Part shown: in pieces, positions 22,440 through 34,315 of the stretch
Layout: every line of letters begins with the position of its first letter
How positions within the stretch are numbered: the stretch's first letter is position 1
NCBI RefSeq assembly: GCF_001522545.3
Contig: NC_031782.1
Coordinates: 15,641,183 to 15,705,182, forward strand
Direction: 5' to 3'
Length of the DNA: 64,000 nucleotides
DNA from: Parus major
Taxonomy: Eukaryota > Chordata > Aves > Passeriformes > Paridae
Position numbers and translations under genes: made by a program
Notes under the pieces: generated by a model
The model's database searches: none
What the model was told of the DNA's origin: nothing
Seen by the model: the letters and a program-made list of their open reading frames with translations, nothing else

Positions 22440-22680
22440 ACAGAGCCCCAGCCGGGCATCAGGATGATTTAAAAGGACTGTGAAAAATGTAGTTATTTTT
22501 TCCCCTTTCAGCTGCAAGTCAATACTCGGGGAAGGATGTTTAATTATCTTTGTCACCCTCCTAAATCTCTTTATGAGAAGGTTTGGCTGCAAATCTCCAC
22601 ATCATTTCAAAGTTATTGGCTAGCGCGGCGCGCAGCGACACAGTAAATTAGCCGGGCGCAGCAGGAGTGGGTGCTCCCGC
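22440..22680. promoter_or_regulatory. candidate conserved non-coding element
   Basis: An AT-balanced, non-repetitive island in GC-rich flanks, with TTTAATTATC (22539-22548), a TCF-like ATCTTTGTC and AATTAGCCGG near the end. It is bounded by CR1 debris on the left and plain GC-rich DNA on the right. Confidence 0.45.
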
Positions 22681-23325
22681 CACTGCCAGGCCTTGCACGT
22701 GCCCGGTCCCCTCCTCCCGGGGCTGTGACAGGGTGGGTGGCAGCAGGGAAGCCACTCCTGGCTCAGGAGTTAGGGCTGCTGTCCCCTCTGGCCGTGTACA
22801 TGGCCCATCCCTGGGGAATCTTCTGTTTGGGGCAGGATCCAGGGGGCACGGGACAGCCAGGAGCACCCTGGAGCGACATCCTGCCCCCTGAGCTCTGTCA
22901 TTCTCTGGGGGATAACTCCAGCATGCCCTTCCAGACACTTCCCAGCCCTGGGAATGCTGTGTCCAGAGCTGGGCTGTGGTTTCCCGGTGCGGGATCACCC
23001 TGGGCTGACGGATGGAGCAGGATGAGGCCGAGGCTCCACCCGGCCGCTGTGAGCACCCCGAACTCCCCCGGTGAAGGCAGATGGGAGTGTGGGTGGGCTG
23101 AGATCCAGTGCTGCCATTCCCAGCGTGCAGGGCTGGGTGCTGCAGGCCGGTGGCCACGGGCCAGTGAAAATGCAGGATGGAGAGCAGGCATGGAAAACGG
23201 CTTGGAGCTCCCCACCCATCAGCATCCCTGGAGGCAGCACCCAGCACCCACCCCCTTCTCATGCAAAACCGAGCTGGGGCTGGGCTGGAGACCTGAGATA
23301 CGCCAGAACAAAATCCCACCTTCCC
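22681..23325. other. non-coding, nothing recognised
   Basis: GC-rich; no exon or repeat family. Confidence 0.45.
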
Positions 23326-23660
23326 GATAATGCCTTTTATTGGACTAGGTGACACGCAGGCTTTAGGGGGATAGCAGGAGAATCCTCTCGGCTCATCCGC
23401 AGAAAGGATTTCCACAGCCCTCCCGGCGGCTTGTCAGTCCCTGAAGAGTTATTACCTCCCGACGCGGGGCTGTGTCTGCCGGCAGCTCAGCGCCGGCCCT
23501 GCCCCTCTTCGCTGCTTACAAAGATTACGCCGCCTTGGAATAAGCTCCGTGGAGCGCTGCTGCCGGCGCATCAGACAGGGGCTAATCAGAAAATTAGCAG
23601 GGAAAGAAACTTTGTGGCAGGAATTTATCCCCGGCGCGGGTGTCGCTGCCGCTGCTCCCA
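23326..23660. promoter_or_regulatory. candidate conserved non-coding element
   Basis: About 330 bp of complex sequence with homeodomain-like and nuclear-receptor-like words (ataatgccttttattgg, ggctaatcagaaaattagc). CR1 debris begins immediately to the right. No open frame of interest. Confidence 0.45.
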
Positions 23661-23689
23661 CACCCAGAGCTCAGGGCAAAACTTCCTTG

Positions 23690-24330
23690 GATTGCAGCGC
23701 TGGAACCTGATAAAAACTCATCCCATCCCACCCCTGCCATGGCAGGGACACCTCCCACCATCCCAGGCTGCTCCAAACCCCATCCAGCCTGGCCTTGGGC
23801 ACTGCCAGGGATCCAGGGGCAGCCCCAGCTGCTCTGGGCACCCTGTGCCAGGGCCTGCCCACCCTGCCAGGGAACAATTCCTGCCCAATATCCCATCCAA
23901 CTCTGCCATTCCCTGGGTCCTGTCCCTCCAGCCCTTGGGAATTGTCTCTCTCCATGTTTCCTGTAGGTCCTGCAGGCCCTGCAAGACCACACTGAGCTCA
24001 CCCCAAAGCTTCTCCTGTGCAGGTGAACATTGCCAGCTGTGGCAGCCTTTCCTCCCAGCAGAGCTGCTCCATCCCTCTGCTCATCCTGGAGCCTCCTCTG
24101 GCCTGGCTCCAGCAGCTCCAGGTGCTCCCTGTGCTGGGCCCGGGGCTGGGGCAGCTCTGCAGGTGGGGTCTCACCTGAGCACAGGGGCAGAATCCCCCTC
24201 CCTGCTGCGGGACCAGCCCCAGGCTGGGGGTTCTGGGTCTGGGCAGGTCCAGCTCTCACCCCCAGCACCCCCGGCTCCTTCTCCCAGGACTGCTCATCCC
24301 CAGCCTGCTTTGGCCCCGGGGGTTGTCCCC
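23690..24330 (-). repeat. CR1 LINE 3' fragment
   Basis: Antisense CR1. The 3' part (23720-23945) is nearly the mirror of 19385-19620. It continues through 'gctgctccatccctctgctcatcctggagcc' and 'caggtggggtctcacctgagcac' (24050-24190), further 5' in the element. It is one of the longer copies here. Confidence 0.85.
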
Positions 24331-24925
24331 ACCCAGGATCAGCTCTTGGTGTCGTTAAACCTCCAGGGCCACTCCTCGGGCTTGTCCAAATCCCCGTGGG
24401 TACCTCGGGACCCTTCCCATCCCTGGCTGAGTGATATGTCCTGTGTGCTGTCACCCTGGGCTGGTGTGACATCGGTGTGTGACATCGGTCCCCAGGCCGC
24501 GGTGGCACCTCGGGGGGCAGCGCTGGACACGCAGTGCCACCCCCCTGTGCGAGGGGGCAGGGCCAGGGAGCAGAGGTGGGGGCAGGGATCTCTCGGGGTG
24601 ATTCAAATGCGCTGTTTGTGGTGTTGAAGCCCCAGCGCCAGGCGGAGTTACAGGGCGCTGAGTTAGAAAATGACATTTACAGCCCCCTCGTCCTCCTGGC
24701 ACCGCCAGCCCCCGCCCTTGGCAGTGCCATGTGCATGGCACTATGTCCATGCGAGGGGACACCCCCTCCCCACTGTCCCCAGCCCTACAGACCCTCTGCG
24801 GGGTGTCCCACAGAGCCAGAGGGTGAGGGCCAGGATCCTCCCCAGCGCTGCCAGCCCCACAGGCCCTCCCTAGGATCCCAAACACAGTGAAAAAGGAAAA
24901 GCAGGAACCCCTCCCCACTGGCCCA
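24331..24925. other. non-coding
   Basis: No gene. A small AT-balanced patch at 24595-24685 (gattcaaatgcgctgtttgtgg; gttagaaaatgacatttac) may be regulatory. Confidence 0.4.
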
Positions 24926-25088
24926 GCCCTACTTTATCTTATTTATTAGCCCTACCTATTATTTATTATCTATCTATATATATATAATTTATTTTTATAT
25001 ATAGTTTATATATTTATATACTTTATTATTTTTATTATATTTATTATTATTTAATTTATTTTATTCATACTTATTATTTATCTATCCT
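24926..25088. repeat. AT-rich low-complexity tract
   Basis: About 160 bp of TTATTTAT/TATATA-type sequence, an abrupt composition change from the GC-rich surroundings. Possibly expanded from a retroelement tail or a microsatellite. Confidence 0.85.
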
Positions 25089-25399
25089 TTGCAGGACCTC
25101 AAACATTGCCAGGGGGGTAGGACAGGGACCCACCCCACTGTCCCCAGAGCCACAGTCCCTCTGTGTCACCCAAAACACAGCGGGAAGGGGAGGGCAGGGA
25201 CCCCTCCCAATGCCCCCAGCCCCTCTGTGGGACCCCAAAGGCAGTCCCATCCCCGCTCGGGGGATGCCCGAGCCCCGTGTGGCTCAGGGCTGTGGCGCAG
25301 AGGTGTTGGTGGCACCGAGGGTGGGGGCACAGGGACTGCGCTGACCCCCCCGTGCCCCTGCCCGGGGCTGGCCGCTGCCACGGCCCCAGTTTGGGAACG
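25089..25399. other. non-coding, nothing recognised
   Basis: GC-rich; no exon. Confidence 0.4.
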
Positions 25400-25560
25400 G
25401 TGCGCTCCAGCCGTAGCAACAGTTACTACGAGTTCCTTTTCCCATTCCCTTTTCCCGACTCCATCGCCTTCCCATGGCAGCTCTGGCGCTGCCGGGGATG
25501 TGTTTACAGGCAATTAAAGCTCATTAATTGCACGCAGAAGCAACAGAAGCCCCGCGGCTA
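25400..25560. promoter_or_regulatory. candidate conserved non-coding element
   Basis: Contains an imperfect inverted repeat GTAGCAAC-A-GTTACTAC (25413-25429) and a homeodomain-rich block AATTAAAGCTCATTAATTG (25513-25531). Confidence 0.45.
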
Positions 25561-27285
25561 TACGGGAGGGGTGAGTCCCGCAGGGGACAGAGCCAGCCCC
25601 GGCCATCCCTGGCAAATCCAGAGGGATGTGGGGGGCGAGCGGGGTCTGCTCTGAGGTGATGCTGGCCTGGGGCGATGGGGGTCACCTGCAGCCCTGTGGG
25701 GACATTAACCCGGGCACCCAGCGCTGCCAGCACCAAGCTCAGGGGCAGAGGGGTGACGCCCGCAGCCTCCTCCTCCTCCGGGGGGTACCAGCCTCATTTC
25801 CCCGCTCCAGCCCAGGGGATGAATTCAGCTCCCGTCTCGGCAGGAGGGAGCGGGATCTCGCTCGAGGCTCTCTCCGCACGTGTCTGAGCAGAGCTGGCAC
25901 CGGCAGGGGCCGAGCCGCTGCTCCCGAGCTGGGGAAAACATCGGGAAAACAATAGCGTTCGTTAGCAGGAGGAGAAAAACCTTCTGGCGGGCTGAAATGA
26001 GGCTTTGATTGGGAACAGATGCGGGAGAGAAGGTACCGGCAGGGATCGGGCACGGGGCCAGCCTGCTCCTCGCCGCAGGGAAGGGAAGGGTCCCATCCCG
26101 CTGTCCTGCCTGCTCCAGGGCTCACGGGATGCCCTGGCAGCCGGACACGGGCTGTTGGATGGAGTCCTGGGCGCCAGGGATCCCGCAGCATTCCTGGACG
26201 GATCAACTGGCCCCTGGCTGGGTGGGCTCGCTGCCGGGGGTGGGGGGTTCATGCCAAGGGTGCTGTGCCCTGCAAGACCAGGATTTATCCTGCCAGGAGG
26301 GATGTGGGGCTGTGTGTGAGGCTGAGCCCTGTGCCCCACACGCACAAAACAAAAACCGCAGGGAAAATCCTGCTGTGGCTTCCAGCTCATCTTCCTCCTC
26401 CAGCACTGGGCTCAGCAGGACAGCGCACAGCTCAGCCACGCTGAGGCCAAGGGCACAGCTCAAAATAAAGACTAATCACGCTGCTGCTGAAATCCTGTGC
26501 CCTGCTGCCCACAGAGAGCCTGGCGTGCCCGGATCTGGGCCCCGGGGTGCCGGCAGAGGTGCCTGGGGGCACGGTGCTGTCAGCAGGAGATGGAGAGTGG
26601 CTCAGCAGGGCCTGACCCTGTGCCAGCTCTCCCTCCCTCCCTCCCTTTCTCCTGCAGGGCAGTGACGGAGGCTTGTGGGGGGAGCTGGAGGTGCAGGAGG
26701 GGTGTGCAGTTGCGCAAATTCCTGATCCCTGATTCCCATTCCATGCCGGATCTGGGCTCAGAAATGTCCTGCCAGCCACATGAGGGAGAAGAGAGCGCCA
26801 CTCTGCCCACTGGAAACCCCAAGATTTCCCTGAAAAGACCTGCAGAGGGTCCTCACCCCCTCTGAGGCAGTACGAGCCTTTTCCCCTCCTAAGGCCAGCT
26901 CCCAAGGCTGGGAGGCGGCCGTGCCCTGGTTGCTGGAAGGGATGCAGCAGGTTGGGAAGGGATGCAGAGCTCAGCCAGAGGCTGCAGACACCCACCCAAC
27001 CCCAGGCCACCCCGCCACGCTCTGCCCCAGGGCTGGGGGGCTGCCAGGACCCAGCTGGGGGGTGACAGGATCAATACTCACATAAGCCAGAGAATCCCAG
27101 CACTCCAGGGAGTGGGAAGGGCTCCATCCACCTCTCCCCCGGCTCGGTGGCAGCAGCACCAGCGCCTCTGGAAGCTGCTGGGCCCCCTTTAACCCTTTCC
27201 CTGTCAGGGCTGGTTGCCAGCGGGCCGGGTCCCCCCCGCGCCCCCCGCCCTCGGCAGCGGCTCCGGCGGGAGGCAATCGGCAGGC
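25561..27285. other. non-coding, mostly GC-rich
   Basis: No supported exon. An island at 25930-26025 (gggaaaacaatagcgttcgttagc; gaggctttgattggg) could be regulatory. A short CTCC tract lies at about 26628-26648. Confidence 0.4.
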
Positions 27286-27490
27286 GCGCGCTGCAGAGCG
27301 GCGCTTTTCTTCTCTAATCTTCTTATTTCATTTTAGCATTTACAATACAGCCAGCCGGTAATCCTGACATCAAACACGCCACGCGCACTTTCAAGCCGCG
27401 CCGACGTCAGGCTGCGCGAGCGCTGGCAGGAGCTGCCAGCTCCGACGGCTCCAGATAACACATGGAAGAAAGACAAGGAAAGCGGCTCTG
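27286..27490. promoter_or_regulatory. candidate conserved non-coding element
   Basis: A sharp AT-balanced island in very CpG-rich flanks. It has TTATTTCATTTTAGCATTTAC, a CRE-like GACGTCAG (27403-27410) and a GATA site AGATAAC (27453-27459). Confidence 0.45.
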
Positions 27491-28034
27491 CCAGCAGGAT
27501 GAGCAGGCACCGCGTCCTCCAGAGCCCTTGGGCCACCCACAAGGTGCCCCTGGGGTGCAGGAGCCAGGGCTGGGGTGAGGTGGGTGCTGGTTGTGCAGGG
27601 CAGGTTTGGTCTCTAGTCAGGGGTTGGAGTCAAAGTGACTCGAAGTGGCAGAGCTGCACGACCTTGCTGGTGCCCACTCATCCACCTCCCTCTTCCCTGG
27701 AGCTGCAGGGACCTCTGGCATCCTGGGGAGCAGAGCTGGACACCTTTAGGTGGTCCCAGTGCCACCCCATCCTGTGCCATGGGGCCGTCCCAGTGCTCGG
27801 GGCTCTTCCCAGCCTCCAGCTCACTGGAGCATCCTTTGGTTTCCAGACAGCTGGACCTCGGCTGGGGAATCCATCTGGAATGCTGGAATGTGCCCCCTCC
27901 CCAGCGGGAGGGCAGTGCTTGGGTTGGGGGGTCCCCTCATGGGGTGCACTGGGCTGGGGGCAGAGACCCAAGGGCTGGACAGCCCACGGGAGTCCCCAGT
28001 CCCATCACCAGCTCCTCCTTGATGGACGCCAGCT
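27491..28034. other. non-coding, nothing recognised
   Basis: GC-rich; no exon. Confidence 0.4.
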
Positions 28035-28245
28035 GCTGGCACAGGAATTCCCAAGGCTGGGCAGGCCCTGGCACAGGGTGCCCAGAGCAGCTGGGGCTGC
28101 CCCTGGATCCCTGGAAGTGCCCCAGGCCAGGCTGGACATTGGGGCTTGGAGCAGCCTGGGATGGTGGAAGGTGTCCCTGGCAGGTGGAAGGAGATGAACT
28201 CTGAGGTGTCTTCCAACCCAAACTGAATCATTCTGGGATTTGATG
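28035..28245 (+). repeat. CR1 LINE 3' end
   Basis: Sense-orientation tail with 'gggatggtggaaggtgtccctgg' and ending 'ccaacccaaactgaatcattctgggattt'. It is 5' truncated. Confidence 0.85.
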
Positions 28246-28754
28246 AAACCCTTCCCATCTCCCACTGTAGTGACACAGATCCACCAGCCTTTGCAGAGTC
28301 CCTGGGGAGGGCTCCTAAACTGATTTCCAGCTGCTGGGAGATTCCTGGAGTTTCCTTGGAGCTGAAATGTTCCTCAGGGCTACATCGGGGAGGGAGATGA
28401 AAGGTGAGGGAGGCAGAAAATGATCAATCCCCTCTTGGGCCCTGCTGAGGATGGGACCCCTGCCCAGATCCCTCTCATAGAGGTTCCTGAGGGTACCCTG
28501 AGGCTCAGCGAGGCTTTGCCCTGTGCCCACACAGCTTCCATCCTCTTCCTCGGCCCATGGAGGAGGAAGGAGCCCAGCAAACACAGACCCTGCCCGGCAC
28601 TGGTAGCACCAGGGGATCTGAGGAGCAGGAGGAGAAGGACTCGTGTCCCCTTGCTCTGTGCCAGGTGGGCACTGGTTCTGCTGTGGGGTCACCTCCCACG
28701 GAACAGTCTCAGGTCCAATCCATGTCTCAGTATTTGGGATTTAATCAGCACTGA
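28246..28754. other. non-coding, nothing recognised
   Basis: No exon or repeat family recognised. Confidence 0.4.
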
Positions 28755-28855
28755 AGTAAGTAGCTTATTTATTTATTTATTTCTCCCTCCTCTTTTAAGG
28801 CAGCAAAGAGCCACGACTCAATAGGAATTAATTTGCCTAATTAGCGTCTTTGGGA
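28755..28855. promoter_or_regulatory. candidate conserved non-coding element
   Basis: A (TTTA)n stretch followed by GGAATTAATTTGCCTAATTAGCG (28823-28845), a dense pair of homeodomain cores. Confidence 0.4.
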
Positions 28856-28978
28856 AGCTCTCCCTCCTGTGCATGCCTCGATGGGGGAGATTCCAGGGGC
28901 TGTGCCTGGTGGGAGCTGCCCAGGATCCATCCCTTCCCTCTTCCTGCCACTCCAGCCAGCACTGCCCCTCATCCTGCA

Positions 28979-29735
28979 GCATCCCATCCCGTCCCATCCC
29001 GTCCCGTCCCGTCCCGTCCTGTCCCCATCCCATCCCCATCCCATCCCATCCCATGGATCCAATCCCATCCCATCCCNNNNNNNNNNNNNNNNNNNNNNNN
29101 NNNNNNNNNNNNNNNNNNNNNNNNNNNNNNNNNNNNNNNNNNNNNNNNNNNNNNNNNNNNNNNNNNNNNNNNNNNNNNNNNNNNNNNNNNNNNNNNNNNN
29201 NNNNNNNNNNNNNNNNNNNNNNNNNNNNNNNNNNNNNNNNNNNNNNNNNNNNNNNNNNNNNNNNNNNNNNNNNNNNNNNNNNNNNNNNNNNNNNNNNNNN
29301 NNNNNNNNNNNNNNNNNNNNNNNNNNNNNNNNNNNNNNNNNNNNNNNNNNNNNNNNNNNNNNNNNNNNNNNNNNNNNNNNNNNNNNNNNNNNNNNNNNNN
29401 NNNNNNNNNNNNNNNNNNNNNNNNNNNNNNNNNNNNNNNNNNNNNNNNNNNNNNNNNNNNNNNNNNNNNNNNNNNNNNNNNNNNNNNNNNNNNNNNNNNN
29501 NNNNNNNNNNNNNNNNNNNNNNNNNNNNNNNNNNNNNNNNNNNNNNNNNNNNNNNNNNNNNNNNNNNNNNNNNNNNNNNNNNNNNNNNNNNNNNNNNNNN
29601 NNNNNNNNNNNNNNNNNNNNNNNNNNNNCCCATCCCATCCCATCTCATTATCCCATCCCATCCCATGGATCCCATCCCATCCCATCATCCCATTATCCCA
29701 TCCCATCCCATGGATCCCATCCCATGGCAGTGGCA
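28979..29735. repeat. (CCCAT)n pentanucleotide satellite
   Basis: Tandem CCCAT/CCCGT units with occasional ggatc interruptions on both sides of a 552-base N run. The reading frames through it are artefacts. Confidence 0.95.
29077..29628. other. assembly gap (552 N)
   Basis: The gap is flanked on both sides by the CCCAT array, so it is most likely more of the same repeat. Confidence 0.99.
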
Positions 29736-29779
29736 CCCCCGGGGGCTGCCCAGGGGTGCGGAAGCGGGCGGCTGCCAGG

Positions 29780-30115
29780 GAAGATGAATGGTTTTAATCA
29801 CACCGCTTACAGGGCACCATCTGAAGTTTCGTGTAAGTTATGATAGCGACAGTTTGCACGAAAATTGTATTTCCAGGCTTCATTGACTGGCTTAATGAGA
29901 ATCTTTACGTGTCAGATATTAAATTAAGAAATTAAAGAGCTGTTTCGGTGTGTATAGACTCCTTCCCTCGCACTGAGCTGCTTCTTCCAGATCAATCAGG
30001 AACGCGCCTCTAGAAAAGATGGGAGAAGCCTTTGATTTTCTGTCACCGGGGAAGTGAATCTAATACGCGTTGGCACCTAATTCATGTTTTATTAAAAGGC
30101 ATGAGGTGGATGCTG
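29780..30115. promoter_or_regulatory. strong candidate conserved non-coding element
   Basis: About 335 bp of complex, near-50% AT sequence, the clearest such block in the first half of the desert. It has TTTAATCACACC, AAATTAAGAAATTAAAGAG, a TCF/LEF site CTTTGAT (30030-30036) and ATTCATGTTTTATTAAAAGG at the right edge. It has no coding potential. Confidence 0.55.
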
Positions 30116-31679
30116 CCGGCCCCCGCCTCTGCCCGCTGCCCTCTCCGGGAGGAGGGAGCAGCCCTGGCACCGCCACCCTGAGCTCTCGGCACTGCCTGGC
30201 TGTCACACGTGTCCCAAATGCCAGCATCCCGGGGCTGGGGACACCAGGAGGTGGCTGTGCTAGCTGGAGATGAAGGTCAGCCTGGGAAAAGCCACGTTGG
30301 AATCACCAGGTTGGAAAATGTTGCTGTTGCTCTCCTGCTTGGCATCCCTGCTTTCCTTCCTGTGCTGGATGACTTTGACCTGAATTCTCTGATCCTTTTG
30401 GGCTCTTCCCTCTGATTTTGCTGGGAATGGGTACTCGGCCAACAACTCCCAGCTGGAATGGCGGAGACGTCACAGCCACGGGGAGGGACGTGGGTGCCCA
30501 GGGGACATGGAGCAGGGCTGGGCATGGCCAGGCTCTCTGGCAGAGAATCCTGCAATGCCACGGACACTGGAGATAAACACGTGGCACAGGAATGTGGAGA
30601 GAAACCCCGAGATCAGGGGTCTCAACCCAGGTCCCAAGGCAGGTGCAGCAGGGATCAATGCCCTGGGTGAGGACAGCCAGGGAAATCAGGGATAAATGGG
30701 CCTGGGTGAGGCCATCTGTGGACACCAGGGATAAATGGCCTTGGATGGGCTCACCCAGGGCAACCAGGGATAAACCCCCCTGTTCAGAGGCACTCAGGGA
30801 CACTGGAGATAACCCCTGGAGCAGGGACATGCTGGGACAGTGCAGAGAAGTTTGGGACACCAGTCAGCTCGGGGAGAGTCCAGATGGGACGTGGCCGTGT
30901 TTCCTGATCCACCTGGACCCTGTCAGGGAGCACCTTGGGGACACTTAGGTCACAGAAGGGGGACAGGGGCATCAGACTCTCTTAGGGTGCTTGGATGAGC
31001 TCCAGTCCTGGTGCTCAGCATGCTTGCATGGAGTCCTGGCACTCTCCCAGACCCCTCACCACATCTGCACCTTCCAAAGCCCAAGGTGAGGAGAGGAAAG
31101 TGTTGTTGTTCCAATCTGTCAGGGCAGGAAAAAACCCCCTTTGTGCCCCTGAGCACCACCATCCATCTTCTGCTCCCTGTGCCAACCCTGGCTTCTCCTC
31201 ATGAGGGGAAACTTGGAGCAAACAGCTTGATTTGGCACTAATATGAGCAGTGACATCGAGGGCTGTGCCACCCATCGACTCACAGCCACACGGCCCCATC
31301 AGTCATCCGGGCTTTTCCACTTTTTGATGTTACAGTGGAAAGGGATCAACCCTCCCTGGGCTCGGCCCCATGGCCAGGGCCCCTGTGTCCCTGCAGGAGC
31401 CTGGTCCCAGTGTCACCAGCCCTCTCCCCACTCCCTGGGGCTCCTGAGCTTTGTCCTGGTGCCGCTCACAGCATTACCCCCACATCCCTCAGGACGCTTG
31501 GGGGTGCAAAAGGGGACGTGGGAGAAGCTGAAGCCCCCTCCAACAAGGATGGGGTGTCGGGACGGCTGCAGGGATGATGCCCCCAGGCTCCTGGACCTCG
31601 GTGCCGCTGTCCCCAGGGATGGCCGGGCTGGCCGAGGTGCCGTCACCGCCGCTCCAGCCCGGCCCGGCAGCAGGGCACC
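30116..31679. other. non-coding
   Basis: No gene. A purine-rich, loosely repeated phrase (cagggataaatggcc...) spans 30650-30810. An AT-balanced patch at 31225-31340 may be regulatory. Confidence 0.4.
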
Positions 31680-31830
31680 CTGCCGGCCCTGCCTAAACGT
31701 CTCATTAAAGGGATTTGCGGGGCTGCTGAGCCGGGCTGTAATCTGGCGCTTACCGTTCATTTGTTCCAGCGTCTCAGGCAGTCGGCAAAGCTCGTTGGAT
31801 CTTTAATTACGGGGAGACAAGCGGCGGGCG
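31680..31830. promoter_or_regulatory. candidate conserved non-coding element
   Basis: Complex sequence with CTCATTAAAGGGATTTG, TTCATTTGTTCCAG and GATCTTTAATTACGG, in highly CpG-rich flanks. Confidence 0.42.
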
Positions 31831-32369
31831 CAGCGGGGAGGAAGAACAGCTGCGGGCGGCGGGCAGGCGGCCCGAGAACGGCGAGCGCGGATAACGAGGG
31901 AGATGCTTTCTGCCCTCGGGCCCCGGCAGGCGACACGAGCCGCCTTGTCACAGCGCCCTTGTCACAGCGGCCTCGTCACAGCCAGCCAACCCACGGCCTG
32001 GCTGCGCAGTGACCGCCTGGCACCGTCCCCTTCCTCGCCCCGGTGTCACCTGCCCCGCGGCGCCGGCACAGCCCGGCTCGCCTCCTTCACGCTCCTCCCG
32101 TGCTGTGTGACACGATGGGTGCCCAGGATCAGCAGGGTGGCCGGGGGACAGCTGGGACAAGGCAGAATTCCCAGCTGGCAAAACCCCTGGGATGTGTTGG
32201 CTCCTCGCGTGCCCAGGCAGGAGCCTGCGGGTGCTCCTGGTCCCCAAAACCGTGTCCGCGGCTGCGGGGGTACTGGGGATGGGCTGGGAGTGCCTGCACG
32301 CAGCTCCCAGGGCTGAGCATTCCCGGGGGGATTGAGGGGTGTTCCCTGAACGGCCCCACAGCACAGAAT
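31831..32369. other. non-coding, nothing recognised
   Basis: GC-rich. A short ctcgtcaca/cttgtcaca repetition lies near 31945-31982. No exon. Confidence 0.4.
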
Positions 32370-32500
32370 ATGTGTGGGGATGGAGCTCTGAGCCACCCAG
32401 AATGGTGGAAAGTGCGCTGCCCATGGCAGGGGGTGGAATGAGGTGGGCTTGGAGGTCCTTTCCAAGCCAAACCCCTCTGGCATTCCATGATTTTGTGATC
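32370..32500 (+). repeat. CR1 LINE tail fragment
   Basis: Contains 'gaatggtggaaagtgcgctgcccatggcagggggtggaatgag' and ends 'ggcattccatgattttgtgat'. Sense orientation. Confidence 0.8.
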
Positions 32501-33529
32501 CAGGCGGAATTCCAGGTGCACGTGTGTGAGCACCGAGAGCTGGTGCTCCGATGGGGTGACAAGGCAGGGACCGTGGGTTGTGCTGTCCCCTCTCTCCCCC
32601 AGCCTGGGGGGTGGCCGGGTGATGCTGAGCAGCGCTCCCGCTGTCCCCAAGGGCTGCCAAACGTGCTGAGGGGGGTGCAAAGGCTCTGCCCTCCGCTGCC
32701 AGGGGTCCCTGCGGCGCTCGGAGTGCCCCCGGGGCTGGCTGCAGCTTGAGTGACAGCCTGTCGCGTTAATGAGCCCCGCTGCCCCACCGGATGGCTGACA
32801 CCCGCGGCCACCTCCTCGGGCCATCCCTGCGGGCTCGCCACCGTCAGGCTCGGCCTGGGGAGCTCGGGGCCGGGTGGGGGGGACGCTGATGCGGTCCTTT
32901 CTCCTGAACGTCACTGGGAACCTGCCTGGGTTTGCCTGAGCCCGGCAGTCTGGGGGTTCTGGGAGGTGCTGGGCACTCTCTGCGAGAGTGCAGGGACTTG
33001 GGAGTGTCCCCTGCCTGTCCCCAGCCATCCTGGGCAGGGTGGAAGGGGCTGGAGACAGGCTGAGGCCGGCCAGGGCTGCAGGTCACAGTGGGCACTGGGT
33101 ACCCTGAGTGATCCTGGGGCACAGCATCATCCTCTTGCCTCAGTCCCTCCATTCCCGGAGCATCCTCCTGCCCTGGCACGGCAGTTCTGGAGCATCCTCT
33201 GACTCAATAGCATCATTTCTGGAGCATCCTCCTGCCTCACTCCTACCCTTCTAGAGCATCCCCTTGCTTTAGCATTTCTGGAGCATCCTCTGGTGTCAGC
33301 ATCGGCATTTCTGGAGCATCCTCTGCCTTGGCATCACCATTTCTGGAGCATCCTCTGCTCAGCTCCTGCATCACTGCAGCTGTGCCCACGGTGCCAATCC
33401 CAGCTCCCAGCCCCATCCTTTTCACCAGTGACAGTCCTCATCCCGTGTTTCCCTGTCTCCTATCTCACTCCCTTCCTCCCACGTCTCACTGGCTCCCTTG
33501 AAGACTCACACGCCTAATCCGCTTGTTAG
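32501..33529. other. non-coding with degenerate repeat
   Basis: At 33130-33360 the phrase 'tttctggagcatcctctgcct' recurs about seven times as a diverged tandem array of roughly 28-45 bp. No gene. Confidence 0.5.
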
Positions 33530-33605
33530 CCTCTTCCTTCATCTAAAACCAATATACAGCTGAATGCTGGAGATAATTAATTGATCAATTAGATAGAGAA
33601 CTGCC
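33530..33605. promoter_or_regulatory. candidate conserved non-coding element
   Basis: A short AT-rich block with AAAACCAATATAC and GATAATTAATTGATCAATTAG (33573-33593), containing a TTGATCAA palindrome and several TAAT cores. Confidence 0.45.
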
Positions 33606-34009
33606 TGTGCTCATGGCACCCAGCACACGGAGGAGGGGGGAGCTGTGCCAGCACACCTGGCAGTGCCCACGCCTGAGTGAGGGGGTGCTGTGTCCACCCC
33701 TGGCTGGACAGGGGACAGCCCAGCAGCCACGGTGACCATGGGTGCAGGTCACGGCACCTCCTCCCTGTGCCACATCCACCGTGTGACACAGTGACACCAA
33801 AGCTGGGAGGCTGCAAGTGCTCCAAATCCCACCCAGGGGCTTCAGCACCCCACTGCAGCACCCCACTCCCCCCGGCTGCTGCTGTGCCTGGGTGCCCCCG
33901 ACCATCCCAGAGCTCACAGTGGGGTGCTGAGCACCTGGAGGGGTCCCGGGTGTCAGGGTGGGGGTCCCAGCACCCCGAGGGGGGGCTGCCAGGGAGGCAG
34001 GGTGCCGCA
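33606..34009. other. non-coding, nothing recognised
   Basis: GC-rich; no exon. Confidence 0.4.
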
Positions 34010-34315
34010 GGGATGTAAATAATGCAGCAAATCCATGTCTGCCAACCCCCTCCTACCCGAGCTTTGAAAAGCAACACATTACCCTGATCTCCAGACATGA
34101 GTTTTTGTCACCAAACAGGGTGATGAGGAGACTTTGAAGCAAATACAAACACCGGGAAAGGGAATACATAAGAAGAGAGTCGCGTGTTCTCTTCAGAAAA
34201 CAATTGTGGTGTCAACTACATGGAGCAGCTCCGTGGAGGGGGAGCTGCTAACCAGGAACCTGACAGCCCCAAATGCCGGGAATTATCATCCAAAGAACGA
34301 AATCATCCCTCTGCT
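34010..34315. promoter_or_regulatory. strong candidate conserved non-coding element
   Basis: About 300 bp of complex AT-balanced DNA (GTAAATAATGCAGC, AGCAAATACAAACACC, a SOX-like AACAATTGTGG, GGGAATTATCATCC). No repeats and no supported ORF. Confidence 0.5.

Noticed and set aside
28818..29843. Open frames through the CCCAT array
   Set aside because: They consist largely of unknown residues from the gap and pentanucleotide repeat peptides.
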